NCBI GenBank assembly: GCA_001825565.1
Contig: MHXM01000175.1
Span: forward strand, 4,690 to 11,361
DNA from: Desulfuromonadaceae bacterium GWC2_58_13
GTDB taxonomy: Bacteria > Desulfobacterota > Desulfuromonadia > Desulfuromonadales > Trichloromonadaceae
DNA length: 6,672 nucleotides
Direction of reading: 5' to 3'
Shown here: piece after piece, positions 1 through 6,557 of the stretch
Layout: the number at the start of each line of letters is the position of its first letter
Position numbering within the stretch: position 1 is the stretch's first letter
Notes under the pieces: generated by a model
Seen by the model: only the letters and a program-made list of their open reading frames with translations
Database searches by the model: none
What the model was told of the DNA's origin: nothing
Program-made: the position numbers and the translations under genes

Positions 1-1489
1 TTTCGCGATACTCGCCCAGCCAGAGTTTGGCGATTTCTTCAACGGCGAACAGCGAATGAATATCCACCGTGTAGATGTGATAGGCATCATGCTGAACCTT
101 GCAGAAAATCCGCCCGAATTCGGGGATGAACCGATTAAGGACCTGCAGATGATGCATGTCCTTAAGGGTCTCGGCCATCCCCTGAGGTTGCTTGAGAATA
201 GACAGGAATCCCTCGTTCATGGCCTTGGTACGACGGACCCGGTCATTAATAAGGTGCAGATTGTCCCGAATCAAACCCTTAAGGGGAACACTAAGCTTTA
301 CGCCCTGACGCTGTGAAAGCACGAACGCCTTCATGATCCGGGTCGGATCTTTTTCAAAAATATCGACACCAGTCGCTCGCAACTCGCCACGCAGAATATA
401 AAAACCGTCATCAACGCTGCGGCGGGTAAAATAACCGATAATTTTTCCGCCCGGGTCGCTAAGATGCACTGCCTTGGTAATCAGGGTCGAAGCGATATGT
501 TCGATTCCGGTGGCGTGAGAATAAAAATCCTGCATGAACTGCTCAACGGCAAGATCCTTGCGATTGTCCACATACCCGAAAAATTGGGCGATCTTTTCCT
601 GATGGTCAAAATAGATCTGGTCGTTTTTTCGGGTCGACTGAAAATGCAGTTCATTACGAATCCGCCAGAGATAGTCGAGAGCGTCCTCAAAGGCTTTCCC
701 TTCCGGCTCGTTCATCACCCCTTTGATGATCAGATCGCGCAGGCTTCGGGCTTTAAACTTGACCCGGGCAACCCAGAGCGCGGTATGCAAATCGCGCAGA
801 CCGCCCTCGCCTTCCTTGATATTCGGCTCAAGGAGAAAGACCGTCGACCCGTACTTGCGCAGACGCCGTTCGTTTTCTTCCATCTTTTCCCGAATAAACG
901 CCCGGGTGTTCTGGGACAGTACGGTTTGAAAAACACTACGGTCGTACTGACCGTACAGATCCTCGTCCCCGACCAGCAGGCGTGAGTCGAGCAGCGCGGT
1001 GCGGGCGGTGATGTCCTTGGCCGCCATATCCAGACAGTCTTTTTCGGTCCGCACACTGTAGCCGATTTCCAGCCCGAGATCCCAGAGCAGGTACAGCATG
1101 CGTTCGGAAAGGCGCTCGGCAAAGGGGCGGTCCTTGCCGCTGTAATAAAACATAATGTCGATGTCCGAATGGGGATTCAGCTCCCCCCGCCCATAACCGC
1201 CTATGGCGATCAAGGCGCAGGATCCGACCTCTTCGCGGGGGACATCCGCCAGGATGCTGCAATAGAGATTGCGGATCAGAGTATCGACCATCGAAGTCAG
1301 GCTTCCAACCACCTGATGGCCGGAAGCCCCGCCCCGGTGCTCCCGCAGAATCAGTTCGCGGTGATGCTCAAGGTAGGCGCGGGCGCCGTCCAGCAGGAGC
1401 TTACGTCGTTCGTCATAAGGGATAGCCGGATCGGTCAGAAGTTCACGAGAAAAAAACGTCGGGGTCTGGGTCGTGGATTCAGGTTTCAT
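1..1489 (-). CDS. glnD: [Protein-PII] uridylyltransferase / uridylyl-removing enzyme GlnD, C-terminal part beyond window
   Basis: GlnD attaches UMP to PII signal proteins when glutamine is low and removes it when glutamine is high, setting ammonium assimilation through glutamine synthetase. The gene starts at ATG 1489-1487 and stays open for 496 codons to the left edge; family members are roughly 850-930 residues, so the second half is missing. Visible: the nucleotidyltransferase motif GGYGRGELNPHSDID at residues 97-111, with G97, G98, D109 and D111 matching the catalytic glycines and aspartates of the family; the GlnD-typical segments YSVRTEKDCL (144-153) and EPNIKEGEGGLRDLHT (221-236); and the beginning of the HD (uridylyl-removing) region, VQHDAYHIYTVDIHS (465-479). 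The HD doublet and the two C-terminal ACT domains lie outside. The start overlaps the amidase stop as ATGA and has no Shine-Dalgarno sequence, so translation is probably coupled. The catalytic residues of the transferase half are intact. Confidence 0.96.
   Translation of the reverse strand, partial: MKPESTTQTPTFFSRELLTDPAIPYDERRKLLLDGARAYLEHHRELILREHRGGASGHQVVGSLTSMVDTLIRNLYCSILADVPREEVGSCALIAIGGYGRGELNPHSDIDIMFYYSGKDRPFAERLSERMLYLLWDLGLEIGYSVRTEKDCLDMAAKDITARTALLDSRLLVGDEDLYGQYDRSVFQTVLSQNTRAFIREKMEENERRLRKYGSTVFLLEPNIKEGEGGLRDLHTALWVARVKFKARSLRDLIIKGVMNEPEGKAFEDALDYLWRIRNELHFQSTRKNDQIYFDHQEKIAQFFGYVDNRKDLAVEQFMQDFYSHATGIEHIASTLITKAVHLSDPGGKIIGYFTRRSVDDGFYILRGELRATGVDIFEKDPTRIMKAFVLSQRQGVKLSVPLKGLIRDNLHLINDRVRRTKAMNEGFLSILKQPQGMAETLKDMHHLQVLNRFIPEFGRIFCKVQHDAYHIYTVDIHSLFAVEEIAKLWLGEYRE
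1486..1489 (-). promoter_or_regulatory. ATGA stop/start overlap coupling amidase and glnD
   Basis: On the minus strand the bases ATGA hold both the glnD ATG (1489-1487) and the amidase TGA (1488-1486). The 20 bases upstream (ending CGCCAACAA) contain no Shine-Dalgarno match. Initiation of GlnD therefore probably depends on ribosomes finishing the amidase (inference). Confidence 0.8.
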
Positions 1490-3210
1490 TTGTTGGCGAT
1501 CAGTTTGAGGTCGGAGGAATAATTGCGGACTCCCTTGACAATGGCGGAGCCGGTCTTTTCATGAAACTTGGAAGTGGCCAGTCGGGATTCTTCACGATGG
1601 TTGCTGATAAACGCCGCCTCGACCAGCACCGAGGGCATGGTGGCGCCGACCAGGACGTAGAACGGACCCTGTCGCACGCCGAGGTCGCGGATGTCCGAAT
1701 AGTGCCGCTTGAGGTCGCCGACCATGGCTTTTTGGATCTCGGCCGCCAGGCGGCTCGATTCGTTGATTTTAGCGTTGGCCATCAGGTCGAAGAGAATTAG
1801 CTCAAGATCGCCGACCTGCTTGAGCGAGGTGCCGTTTTCACGGGCCGCCACCGCCGCCGCCTTATCGTTTTTCGAAAAGTTGAGGTAATAGGTTTCCACC
1901 CCGTAAGCATCCCGATTCTGGTTGGCGTTGGCATGAATGGAAATAAACAGATCGGCGCCGACCTTATTTGCAATCGCCGTGCGTTCTTCCAACGGCAGAT
2001 AGACATCACGGTTGCGGGTCAGGATCACTTCGCAGCCGAGCTCGCTCTCCAGTTGTTTTTTCAACTGTTTAGCCATGGCCAGGGTGACATTTTTTTCGAA
2101 CAGACCGGTGGCGCCAACGGCTCCGGGATCCTTGCCGCCATGGCCGGCGTCGACCACGATGCGCCGCAGGCCCGGCTGGCGGCTGGCCGCCGGAATGTTC
2201 ACCTTCACCGGCGCCTCAACCGGATCCCGGTCGAGAACCTTGGCGATATCGTCCTTGGCGACGGGAGGCAGGGAGCGAAGCTCCGGCACCTGGGAGGAAA
2301 TCGCGGGGGCCCCTTCGCCGAGAACATCAATAACAATGCGAAATGGATCCTGCAACGGAAAAACCTTGTAGTTATTGAAGCTGACCAGGTCGAGCACGAC
2401 CCGCACAGTCGAGCTGTCGGAACGTCCGGTCCGCACCTGCCGCAGCAGGCCGTCCTGAACCTTGGTCGTTTCCACCAGGTCGGCGGCCGGAACGGTTTTC
2501 TTGATGTCGACGTAGATCCTGGGATCGGCTTTTTCTTGCGGATTGGCCGGCAAAAAATTGGCTCGGAACTCAGCTTGCCCATCGAAATCCATGACCACGC
2601 GGGTATAGCCGGGGTTGGACCAGAGCCGGATTCCGGTCAGCACCGCTTCTCCCGCGGAGGCGGCCGGCATCGACGAACTGACTTTGGGCGCCGGCAAAGC
2701 CCGAGGCGCCGGCGCGTACGCCACCAGCGAAACGGCCTTCCCCTTCGCCTTGGCGATCATGTCGCCGGCGGGGTAACGATCGACAATCGCCTGGTAGCGC
2801 ACAAAGGCCTCGGCCTTGTGATCGAGGATCTTTTCGTAAATCTGGGCGGATTCGAACAGGGCATCATCGGCCAGCGAGTCGCGGGAGTAGGTTTCCGTCA
2901 GGCGGTCGTACAACTCAGTAGCCCGTCGAGCATCGCTGGCCACCCGGGAGATATCGTACAGGCCGCGGCAGGCGCGCCCGGCCATGAGCAACCCGTCTGG
3001 CGCCTTGCTGCTGTCGGGGTATTTGTCGACCAGAGTCAGGAAGGCTCCGATGACCGATTCCCAGTTATCCCGGTACAGTTGTTTTTGGGACGATTCAGTC
3101 AGCGACCGGTAGCTGTCCTTGGCTTTCCGATAAGCCGAATCGGCATCGGCCAATACCGACAAAGGCATCAGCAAAAAAACCAGCAGTGTCATTATGCGCA
3201 GCAATTTCAT
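1486..3210 (-). CDS. Secreted N-acetylmuramoyl-L-alanine amidase (AmiC-type, AMIN + Amidase_3) with N-terminal helical-repeat region
   Basis: The 574-residue protein should cut the amide bond between N-acetylmuramic acid and L-alanine of peptidoglycan in the periplasm, as in daughter-cell separation. Residues 1-21 form a signal peptide (K2, R5, hydrophobic core, VLA before the likely cleavage). Residues 25-150 are helical with TPR-like segments (for example YDRLTETYSRDSLADDALFE at 101-120, and EAFVRYQAIVDRYP). An AMIN domain spans about 190-297, a Pro-rich linker about 300-348, and the Amidase_3 domain about 350-567. Expected zinc ligands are H357 (DAGHGG), E372 (FEK) and H426 (SIHAN); the catalytic glutamate is E531 (VLVEAAFISN). 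Residues about 443-495 fit the extra helical segment that covers the active site in AmiA/B/C-type enzymes, so activation by a partner protein is likely (inference). E. coli AmiC is about 417 residues; the difference is mostly the N-terminal repeat region. The gene begins 3 nt after mutS with only a weak ribosome site and ends overlapping glnD. Confidence 0.95.
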   Translation of the reverse strand: MKLLRIMTLLVFLLMPLSVLADADSAYRKAKDSYRSLTESSQKQLYRDNWESVIGAFLTLVDKYPDSSKAPDGLLMAGRACRGLYDISRVASDARRATELYDRLTETYSRDSLADDALFESAQIYEKILDHKAEAFVRYQAIVDRYPAGDMIAKAKGKAVSLVAYAPAPRALPAPKVSSSMPAASAGEAVLTGIRLWSNPGYTRVVMDFDGQAEFRANFLPANPQEKADPRIYVDIKKTVPAADLVETTKVQDGLLRQVRTGRSDSSTVRVVLDLVSFNNYKVFPLQDPFRIVIDVLGEGAPAISSQVPELRSLPPVAKDDIAKVLDRDPVEAPVKVNIPAASRQPGLRRIVVDAGHGGKDPGAVGATGLFEKNVTLAMAKQLKKQLESELGCEVILTRNRDVYLPLEERTAIANKVGADLFISIHANANQNRDAYGVETYYLNFSKNDKAAAVAARENGTSLKQVGDLELILFDLMANAKINESSRLAAEIQKAMVGDLKRHYSDIRDLGVRQGPFYVLVGATMPSVLVEAAFISNHREESRLATSKFHEKTGSAIVKGVRNYSSDLKLIANK

Positions 3211-3213
3211 CCG
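3211..3213 (-). promoter_or_regulatory. 3-nt mutS/amidase junction
   Basis: The mutS TAA (3216-3214) is followed by CGG and then the amidase ATG (3210-3208). There is no room for a promoter or terminator. The bases upstream of the ATG (CTTGGTGTAACGG) give only a weak ribosome-site match, so the amidase is probably translated by reinitiation from mutS. Confidence 0.7.
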
Positions 3214-5829
3214 TTACACCAAGGTTTTCAGCTCGTCGAGCAGATTCAGGGCTTCCAGCGGGGTCAGGACACTGATATCAATATCCCTAAGTTTTTCCCG
3301 AAGGGAATCCGGTGCCGATTCAAACAAAGACATCTGCGGAGACGCCACCATTTTTTTTCGGGTTTTGCTGCGGGCCAGACGCGGTTCACCCTCTTTTTCA
3401 AATTCGCCGGACTCGAGATTTTTCAGCACTTCACGAGCCCGGTCGATGACCGGTTGTGGTAACCCGGCCAGGCGGGCGACCTGGATGCCGTAGGAGTGGC
3501 TGGCGCCCCCCTTGACGATCTTTCGCAGGAAAATGATCTGGTCGTTCCATTCCTTGACCGCAATGTTGAAATTTTTCACCCGTGGCCGGGTCAGGGCCAG
3601 ATCGATCAACTCGTGATAGTGGGTGGCGAACAGGGTCTTGGCCGCCACCGCCGGATTGTCATGCAAATACTCGGCCACCGCCCAGGCAATACTGATTCCG
3701 TCGAACGTCGAGGTGCCGCGCCCGATTTCGTCCAGCACGATGAGACTGCGGGGAGTGGCATGATGAAGGATGTTGGCGGCCTCGGTCATTTCGACCATGA
3801 AGGTCGACTGGCCGCGGGCCAGATTGTCGCTGGCGCCAACCCGGGTAAAAATCCGATCCACCACGCCGATCCGGGCGATTTTGGCCGGCACCAGGCTACC
3901 CATCTGCGCCATCAGGGAAATCAACGCCACCTGGCGCATGAAGGTCGACTTACCGGCCATGTTGGGGCCGGTAATGATCAGAATCTGATTTTCCAAGGTA
4001 TCCATGACCACGTCATTGGGGACGAATCGCTCGGACAGGCTCATCGACTCGATGACCGGATGGCGCCCTTCGATGATGACCAGATCACCGCTGTCGTCCA
4101 TTTCAGGGCAGATATAGTTACGGTCATGGGCCAGATCGGCCAACCCGGTAAAGACATCGATCTCGGCCAGGGCATCGGCGGTGGCCTGAATCCGCGGTCC
4201 CTGCATCGCCACCTGTTGCCGGATCCGCTGAAACAAATCGAACTCGATCTGCACCAGTTTTTCTTCGGCCCCAAGTACCTTTTCCTCGTATTCTTTGAGG
4301 GCCGGCGTGATGTAACGCTCGGCGTTGGCCAAGGTCTGCTTGCGCTGGTAATCCTCGGGCACTCGGGCCAGGTGGCTGCGGGTGATCTCGATATAATAAC
4401 CGAACACCTTGTTGAATCGCACTTTTAACGATGAGATGCCGGTCCGTTCCTTCTCCTGGCATTCGAGACGAGCGATCCAGCCCTTTCCTTCGCGACTGAT
4501 GCCGCGCAGCTCATCCAGATCCGAATCATAACCGTCGCGAATCAGTCCTCCCTCCCGTAACACGAAAGGCGGATCATCGACAATCCCGTCGGCAATGATT
4601 TGCAGGAGATCATCAAGTGGATCGACAGCGGCTCGCAACGCCTTCAGCCGAGAACTCTCACAGGAGGTCAACAGGTCGATAACAGCAGGTAGGCGGCTCA
4701 GGGACGTCCGCAGCGCGACCAGATCCTTGGCATTGGCATGGGCCATGGAGATCTTGCCATTGAGCCGTTCCAGGTCGTAAACCCCATCGAGGGCCGTGCG
4801 CAGATCATCCCGCGACAAGCTCTTTTCAACCAGTTCCTGCACGGCACGGTGGCGGTCGCGAATAGCTTCGACCCGAACCAGCGGATGGCTGATCCAGTGC
4901 TTCAGCCGCCGTCCGCCCATGGCGGTCACGGTGCGGTCAAGTACCCCGAGCAACGAGCCCTTGCGCCGACCGTCGTGCAGGGTGGCCGTGAGCTCCAGAT
5001 TGCGCCGGGTCGCTTCATCGAGTACCATGTAGTCGCGGGTATGAAAGGTTATCGGCGGCCGCAGATGCAAAACCGATCCTTTCTGCGTTTCGGTCAGATA
5101 GTGGAGCAGCCCGCCGGCGGCCCGCACCGCACCGGTCATGCCGGCGCAACCGAACGGCTCAAGACTGGCGCAACCGAAATACTGGAGCAGGCTCTGTTCG
5201 GCCCGATCGGGTTCGAGCACCCATTCCGGCAACAGGTCAATCCGCCGTTCCGCAAGGGCGGCAGCCAGATCCTTGCCGGCCCGTTCCCCCTCATCCCCCG
5301 CCGACAACAGGACCTCCCGGGGGGCAAAAGTGCTCAACTCGCCACGCACCCCCTCGAGATCCGCCGATTCGGTTACCCGGAACTCCCCGGTGGTAATATC
5401 CAGCACGGCCACGCCCCAGCGACTTTCCTCGCCGCGGGCAATGGCCATCAGATAATTATTTTCCTTAGGCTCCAAAGTGTCGGTATCGACCACCAGGCCG
5501 GGAGTAACGACCCGCACCACTTCGCGGCGCACGATCCCCTTGGCCTCCTTCGGATCTTCGACCTGCTCGCAGATAGCGACCTTGAAACCGTTTTCGACCA
5601 GGCGCGAAATATAGGGTTGACAGCTGTGATAGGGGATTCCGCAGAGGGGAACCTCTTCGGCCGCCCCTTTGTTGCGCGAGGTCAGGGTGATATCGAGAAC
5701 CCGGGATGCGGTGACCGCATCGTCCATGAACATTTCATAAAAGTCGCCGAGACGGAAGAACAGGATGGCGTCAGGATACTGATCCTTGATTTCCCAATAC
5801 TGGCGCATCATCGGGGTGGTGCTGGACAT
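3214..5829 (-). CDS. mutS: DNA mismatch repair protein MutS
   Basis: MutS binds mismatches and small loops in newly replicated DNA and, with ATP, recruits MutL. The 871-residue protein matches the usual length (E. coli 853). Visible in order: mismatch-recognition domain with the Phe-X-Glu motif F30-Y31-E32 in GDFYEMF; connector and core/clamp domains (about 125-560); ATPase domain with Walker A GPNMAGKS (621-628), the signature region GASDNLARGQSTFMVEM (665-681), Walker B ending D700-E701 (VLDEIGRGTSTFDG), and the ATHYHEL motif with H737; then the helix-turn-helix interface GIQVARLAGLP. The tail keeps a beta-clamp-like motif QMSLF (832-836) and a C-terminal helical tetramerisation segment ending LLDELKTLV. 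I chose ATG 5829 rather than a TTG at 5880, because MSSTTPMMRQYW begins like other MutS proteins and the 17-codon extension runs through a palindrome and next to a candidate -10 box. It is the first gene of the mutS-amidase-glnD unit. Confidence 0.97.
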   Translation of the reverse strand: MSSTTPMMRQYWEIKDQYPDAILFFRLGDFYEMFMDDAVTASRVLDITLTSRNKGAAEEVPLCGIPYHSCQPYISRLVENGFKVAICEQVEDPKEAKGIVRREVVRVVTPGLVVDTDTLEPKENNYLMAIARGEESRWGVAVLDITTGEFRVTESADLEGVRGELSTFAPREVLLSAGDEGERAGKDLAAALAERRIDLLPEWVLEPDRAEQSLLQYFGCASLEPFGCAGMTGAVRAAGGLLHYLTETQKGSVLHLRPPITFHTRDYMVLDEATRRNLELTATLHDGRRKGSLLGVLDRTVTAMGGRRLKHWISHPLVRVEAIRDRHRAVQELVEKSLSRDDLRTALDGVYDLERLNGKISMAHANAKDLVALRTSLSRLPAVIDLLTSCESSRLKALRAAVDPLDDLLQIIADGIVDDPPFVLREGGLIRDGYDSDLDELRGISREGKGWIARLECQEKERTGISSLKVRFNKVFGYYIEITRSHLARVPEDYQRKQTLANAERYITPALKEYEEKVLGAEEKLVQIEFDLFQRIRQQVAMQGPRIQATADALAEIDVFTGLADLAHDRNYICPEMDDSGDLVIIEGRHPVIESMSLSERFVPNDVVMDTLENQILIITGPNMAGKSTFMRQVALISLMAQMGSLVPAKIARIGVVDRIFTRVGASDNLARGQSTFMVEMTEAANILHHATPRSLIVLDEIGRGTSTFDGISIAWAVAEYLHDNPAVAAKTLFATHYHELIDLALTRPRVKNFNIAVKEWNDQIIFLRKIVKGGASHSYGIQVARLAGLPQPVIDRAREVLKNLESGEFEKEGEPRLARSKTRKKMVASPQMSLFESAPDSLREKLRDIDISVLTPLEALNLLDELKTLV

Positions 5830-5840
5830 GCTGATAAAAA

Positions 5841-5844
5841 CCTC
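5841..5844 (-). promoter_or_regulatory. Ribosome binding site of mutS
   Basis: The minus strand reads ACGAGG-TTTTTATCAGC-ATG, giving GAGG 11 nt before the chosen ATG at 5829. The spacing is long but usable. It supports the ATG over the upstream TTG at 5880. Confidence 0.5.
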
Positions 5845-5866
5845 GTATCCAAGCGTAAATGCGGGC

Positions 5867-5878
5867 GTTCCCGGGAAC
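5867..5878. promoter_or_regulatory. Palindrome A, GTTCCCGGGAAC, candidate operator
   Basis: This is a perfect 12-bp palindrome with no loop, sharing the 10-bp core TTCCCGGGAA with palindrome B. It covers the predicted start site of mutS promoter P2 (about 5875), a typical position for a repressor site. As RNA it could form only a 4-bp stem, so recognition as DNA by a dimeric protein is more likely (inference). The binding protein is unknown; it does not match the LexA or Rex consensus sites I know. Confidence 0.5.
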
Positions 5879-5881
5879 AAA

Positions 5882-5909
5882 AGTATATATTAAATAGGCT
5901 CGGAATTAA
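5882..5909 (-). promoter_or_regulatory. Candidate sigma70 promoter P2 for mutS
   Basis: On the minus strand the -10 box TATACT (5887-5882) matches the consensus at 5 of 6 positions. It lies in an AT-rich stretch, 16 nt from a weak -35 TTAATT (5909-5904, 3 of 6). The predicted start near 5875 gives a leader of about 46 nt. Confidence 0.4.
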
Positions 5910-5916
5910 TCCGGCT

Positions 5917-5945
5917 ATGTTAGCAGACCCCCCAGGGCATGTAAA
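5917..5945 (-). promoter_or_regulatory. Candidate sigma70 promoter P1 for mutS
   Basis: On the minus strand the -35 TTTACA (5945-5940, 5 of 6) is separated by 17 nt from the -10 TAACAT (5922-5917, 4 of 6). The predicted start near 5910 gives a leader of about 80 nt that includes palindrome A. Palindrome B lies 3 nt upstream of the -35 box. Confidence 0.4.
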
Positions 5946-5948
5946 CAT

Positions 5949-5960
5949 TTTCCCGGGAAA
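5949..5960. promoter_or_regulatory. Palindrome B, TTTCCCGGGAAA, candidate operator
   Basis: This perfect 12-bp palindrome carries the same TTCCCGGGAA core as palindrome A, with centres 82 bp apart (near eight helical turns). It sits just upstream of the P1 -35 box of mutS and about 65-75 bp upstream of the predicted start of the plus-strand gene, so one protein bound here could affect both directions. Confidence 0.5.
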
Positions 5961-5986
5961 CAACGACCGGACGGCATGCAAAAACC

Positions 5987-6015
5987 TTGACCGACTCAAA
6001 CAGGAATGCTAATAA
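5987..6015 (+). promoter_or_regulatory. Candidate sigma70 promoter for the 164-aa protein and CDF transporter
   Basis: The -35 TTGACC (5987-5992, 5 of 6) is 17 nt from TAATAA (6010-6015). That -10 matches the consensus at only 3 of 6 positions but is preceded by TG one base upstream (TGC-TAATAA), an extended -10 feature. Transcription would begin near 6022, only about 14 nt before the ATG, leaving just room for the AGGAGG site. Confidence 0.4.
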
Positions 6016-6025
6016 AGCGCCTGTC

Positions 6026-6031
6026 AGGAGG
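6026..6031 (+). promoter_or_regulatory. Ribosome binding site AGGAGG
   Basis: A full AGGAGG lies 4 nt before ATG 6036. The spacing is slightly short. It decides the start against the in-frame ATG at 6006, which would also lie upstream of the predicted transcription start. Confidence 0.75.
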
Positions 6032-6035
6032 CATC

Positions 6036-6530
6036 ATGAGTTCAACGGACATTTTCGAAAAGAAGAATTACGATATCAGCTCCCTCGACGACGAGATTCG
6101 CGCCGATGGCCTGTGTGACCAGCTTTTAAAGCAGTGCTATCTGTACTTGATCGACATCCATCGCCTCGGTGCCGAAGAAGCCAGCCGCCTCTGTTACGGG
6201 GTCAGCTATTTCCTGCGCGAATATCTCATCCCCGACCGCCGGGCCAACCTGTTCGACCTCGCCCCGCTACTCATTCGTCAGTTCGCCGGGAACTGGTACA
6301 TCATCAAAAATATGGAGCCCAACCTGGCCGAGTTAACCGGAATTCTTGAAGGAGTCGTGGCCTTTTACGACTACCTCAACCACCTGCAACTGATTTCCCG
6401 GCAGCTCCTGGAAGAAGTGCAACATAGTTGCGCCGAACTCGACTATTACCAGGGTCGCATCGAGTCCTTTCTTGCCATCGAAAAAGACGGCTATTTCAAA
6501 TGGGACGACGAATGTCCGCTGAAAAGCTGA
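6036..6530 (+). CDS. Hypothetical 164-aa cytoplasmic helical protein
   Basis: I do not recognise this protein. It has no signal peptide and no membrane segment. It appears almost entirely helical, with an acidic N-terminus (residues 5-22) and many aromatic residues. The central block looks the most constrained: LREYLIPDRRANLFDLAP (60-77), then LIRQFAGNWYIIKNMEPNL (79-97), followed by helices about 98-147 and a short aromatic, acidic tail (DGYFKWDDEC). Five cysteines (27, 34, 53, 132, 160) are scattered and form no obvious zinc motif. Coding is supported by a strong AGGAGG site, codon use like the neighbours and a clean stop 27 nt before the next start. It is divergent from mutS and probably cotranscribed with the CDF transporter. 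Function unknown; a small adaptor or regulatory helical bundle is possible but only a guess. Confidence 0.85.
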   Translation: MSSTDIFEKKNYDISSLDDEIRADGLCDQLLKQCYLYLIDIHRLGAEEASRLCYGVSYFLREYLIPDRRANLFDLAPLLIRQFAGNWYIIKNMEPNLAELTGILEGVVAFYDYLNHLQLISRQLLEEVQHSCAELDYYQGRIESFLAIEKDGYFKWDDECPLKS

Positions 6531-6544
6531 TGTTCCGCGCAGCT

Positions 6545-6548
6545 GGAG
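6545..6548 (+). promoter_or_regulatory. Ribosome binding site of CDF transporter gene
   Basis: GGAG lies 9 nt before ATG 6558. The 27-nt gap after the upstream stop holds no terminator hairpin and no clear promoter, which fits cotranscription. Confidence 0.5.
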
Positions 6549-6557
6549 CTTGAACCG

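Noticed and set aside
464..985. 173-codon open frame on the plus strand at the left end
   Set aside because: It is antisense to the GlnD region that carries EPNIKEGEGGLRD. The true gene is the minus-strand frame that runs off the left edge.
1933..3462. 509-codon open frame on the plus strand opposite the amidase and the end of mutS
   Set aside because: Low-complexity translation rich in Gly, Arg, Gln and His with no recognisable domain. It lies antisense to two confidently identified genes and is a typical shadow of biased codon use.
3496..4428. 310-codon open frame opposite the mutS ATPase region
   Set aside because: Shadow frame; the minus-strand protein there contains the Walker A and B motifs of MutS.
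5830..5880. 17-codon N-terminal extension of mutS from a TTG at 5880
   Set aside because: It passes through palindrome A next to a candidate -10 box, is not expected in MutS proteins, and the ATG at 5829 has a ribosome site.
4738..6012. 424-codon open frame on the plus strand opposite mutS
   Set aside because: Antisense to the conserved MutS domains and without family features. It runs through the intergenic promoter region and ends at the start of the next gene.
6006..6035. Ten-codon extension of the 164-aa protein from ATG 6006
   Set aside because: The AGGAGG at 6026-6031 serves ATG 6036, and 6006 lies inside the candidate promoter spacer.
6531..6557. Repeated AGCT around AGCTGGAGCT after the hypothetical gene as a possible terminator
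   Set aside because: Stem too short and no run of T follows; the next gene starts within 27 nt.
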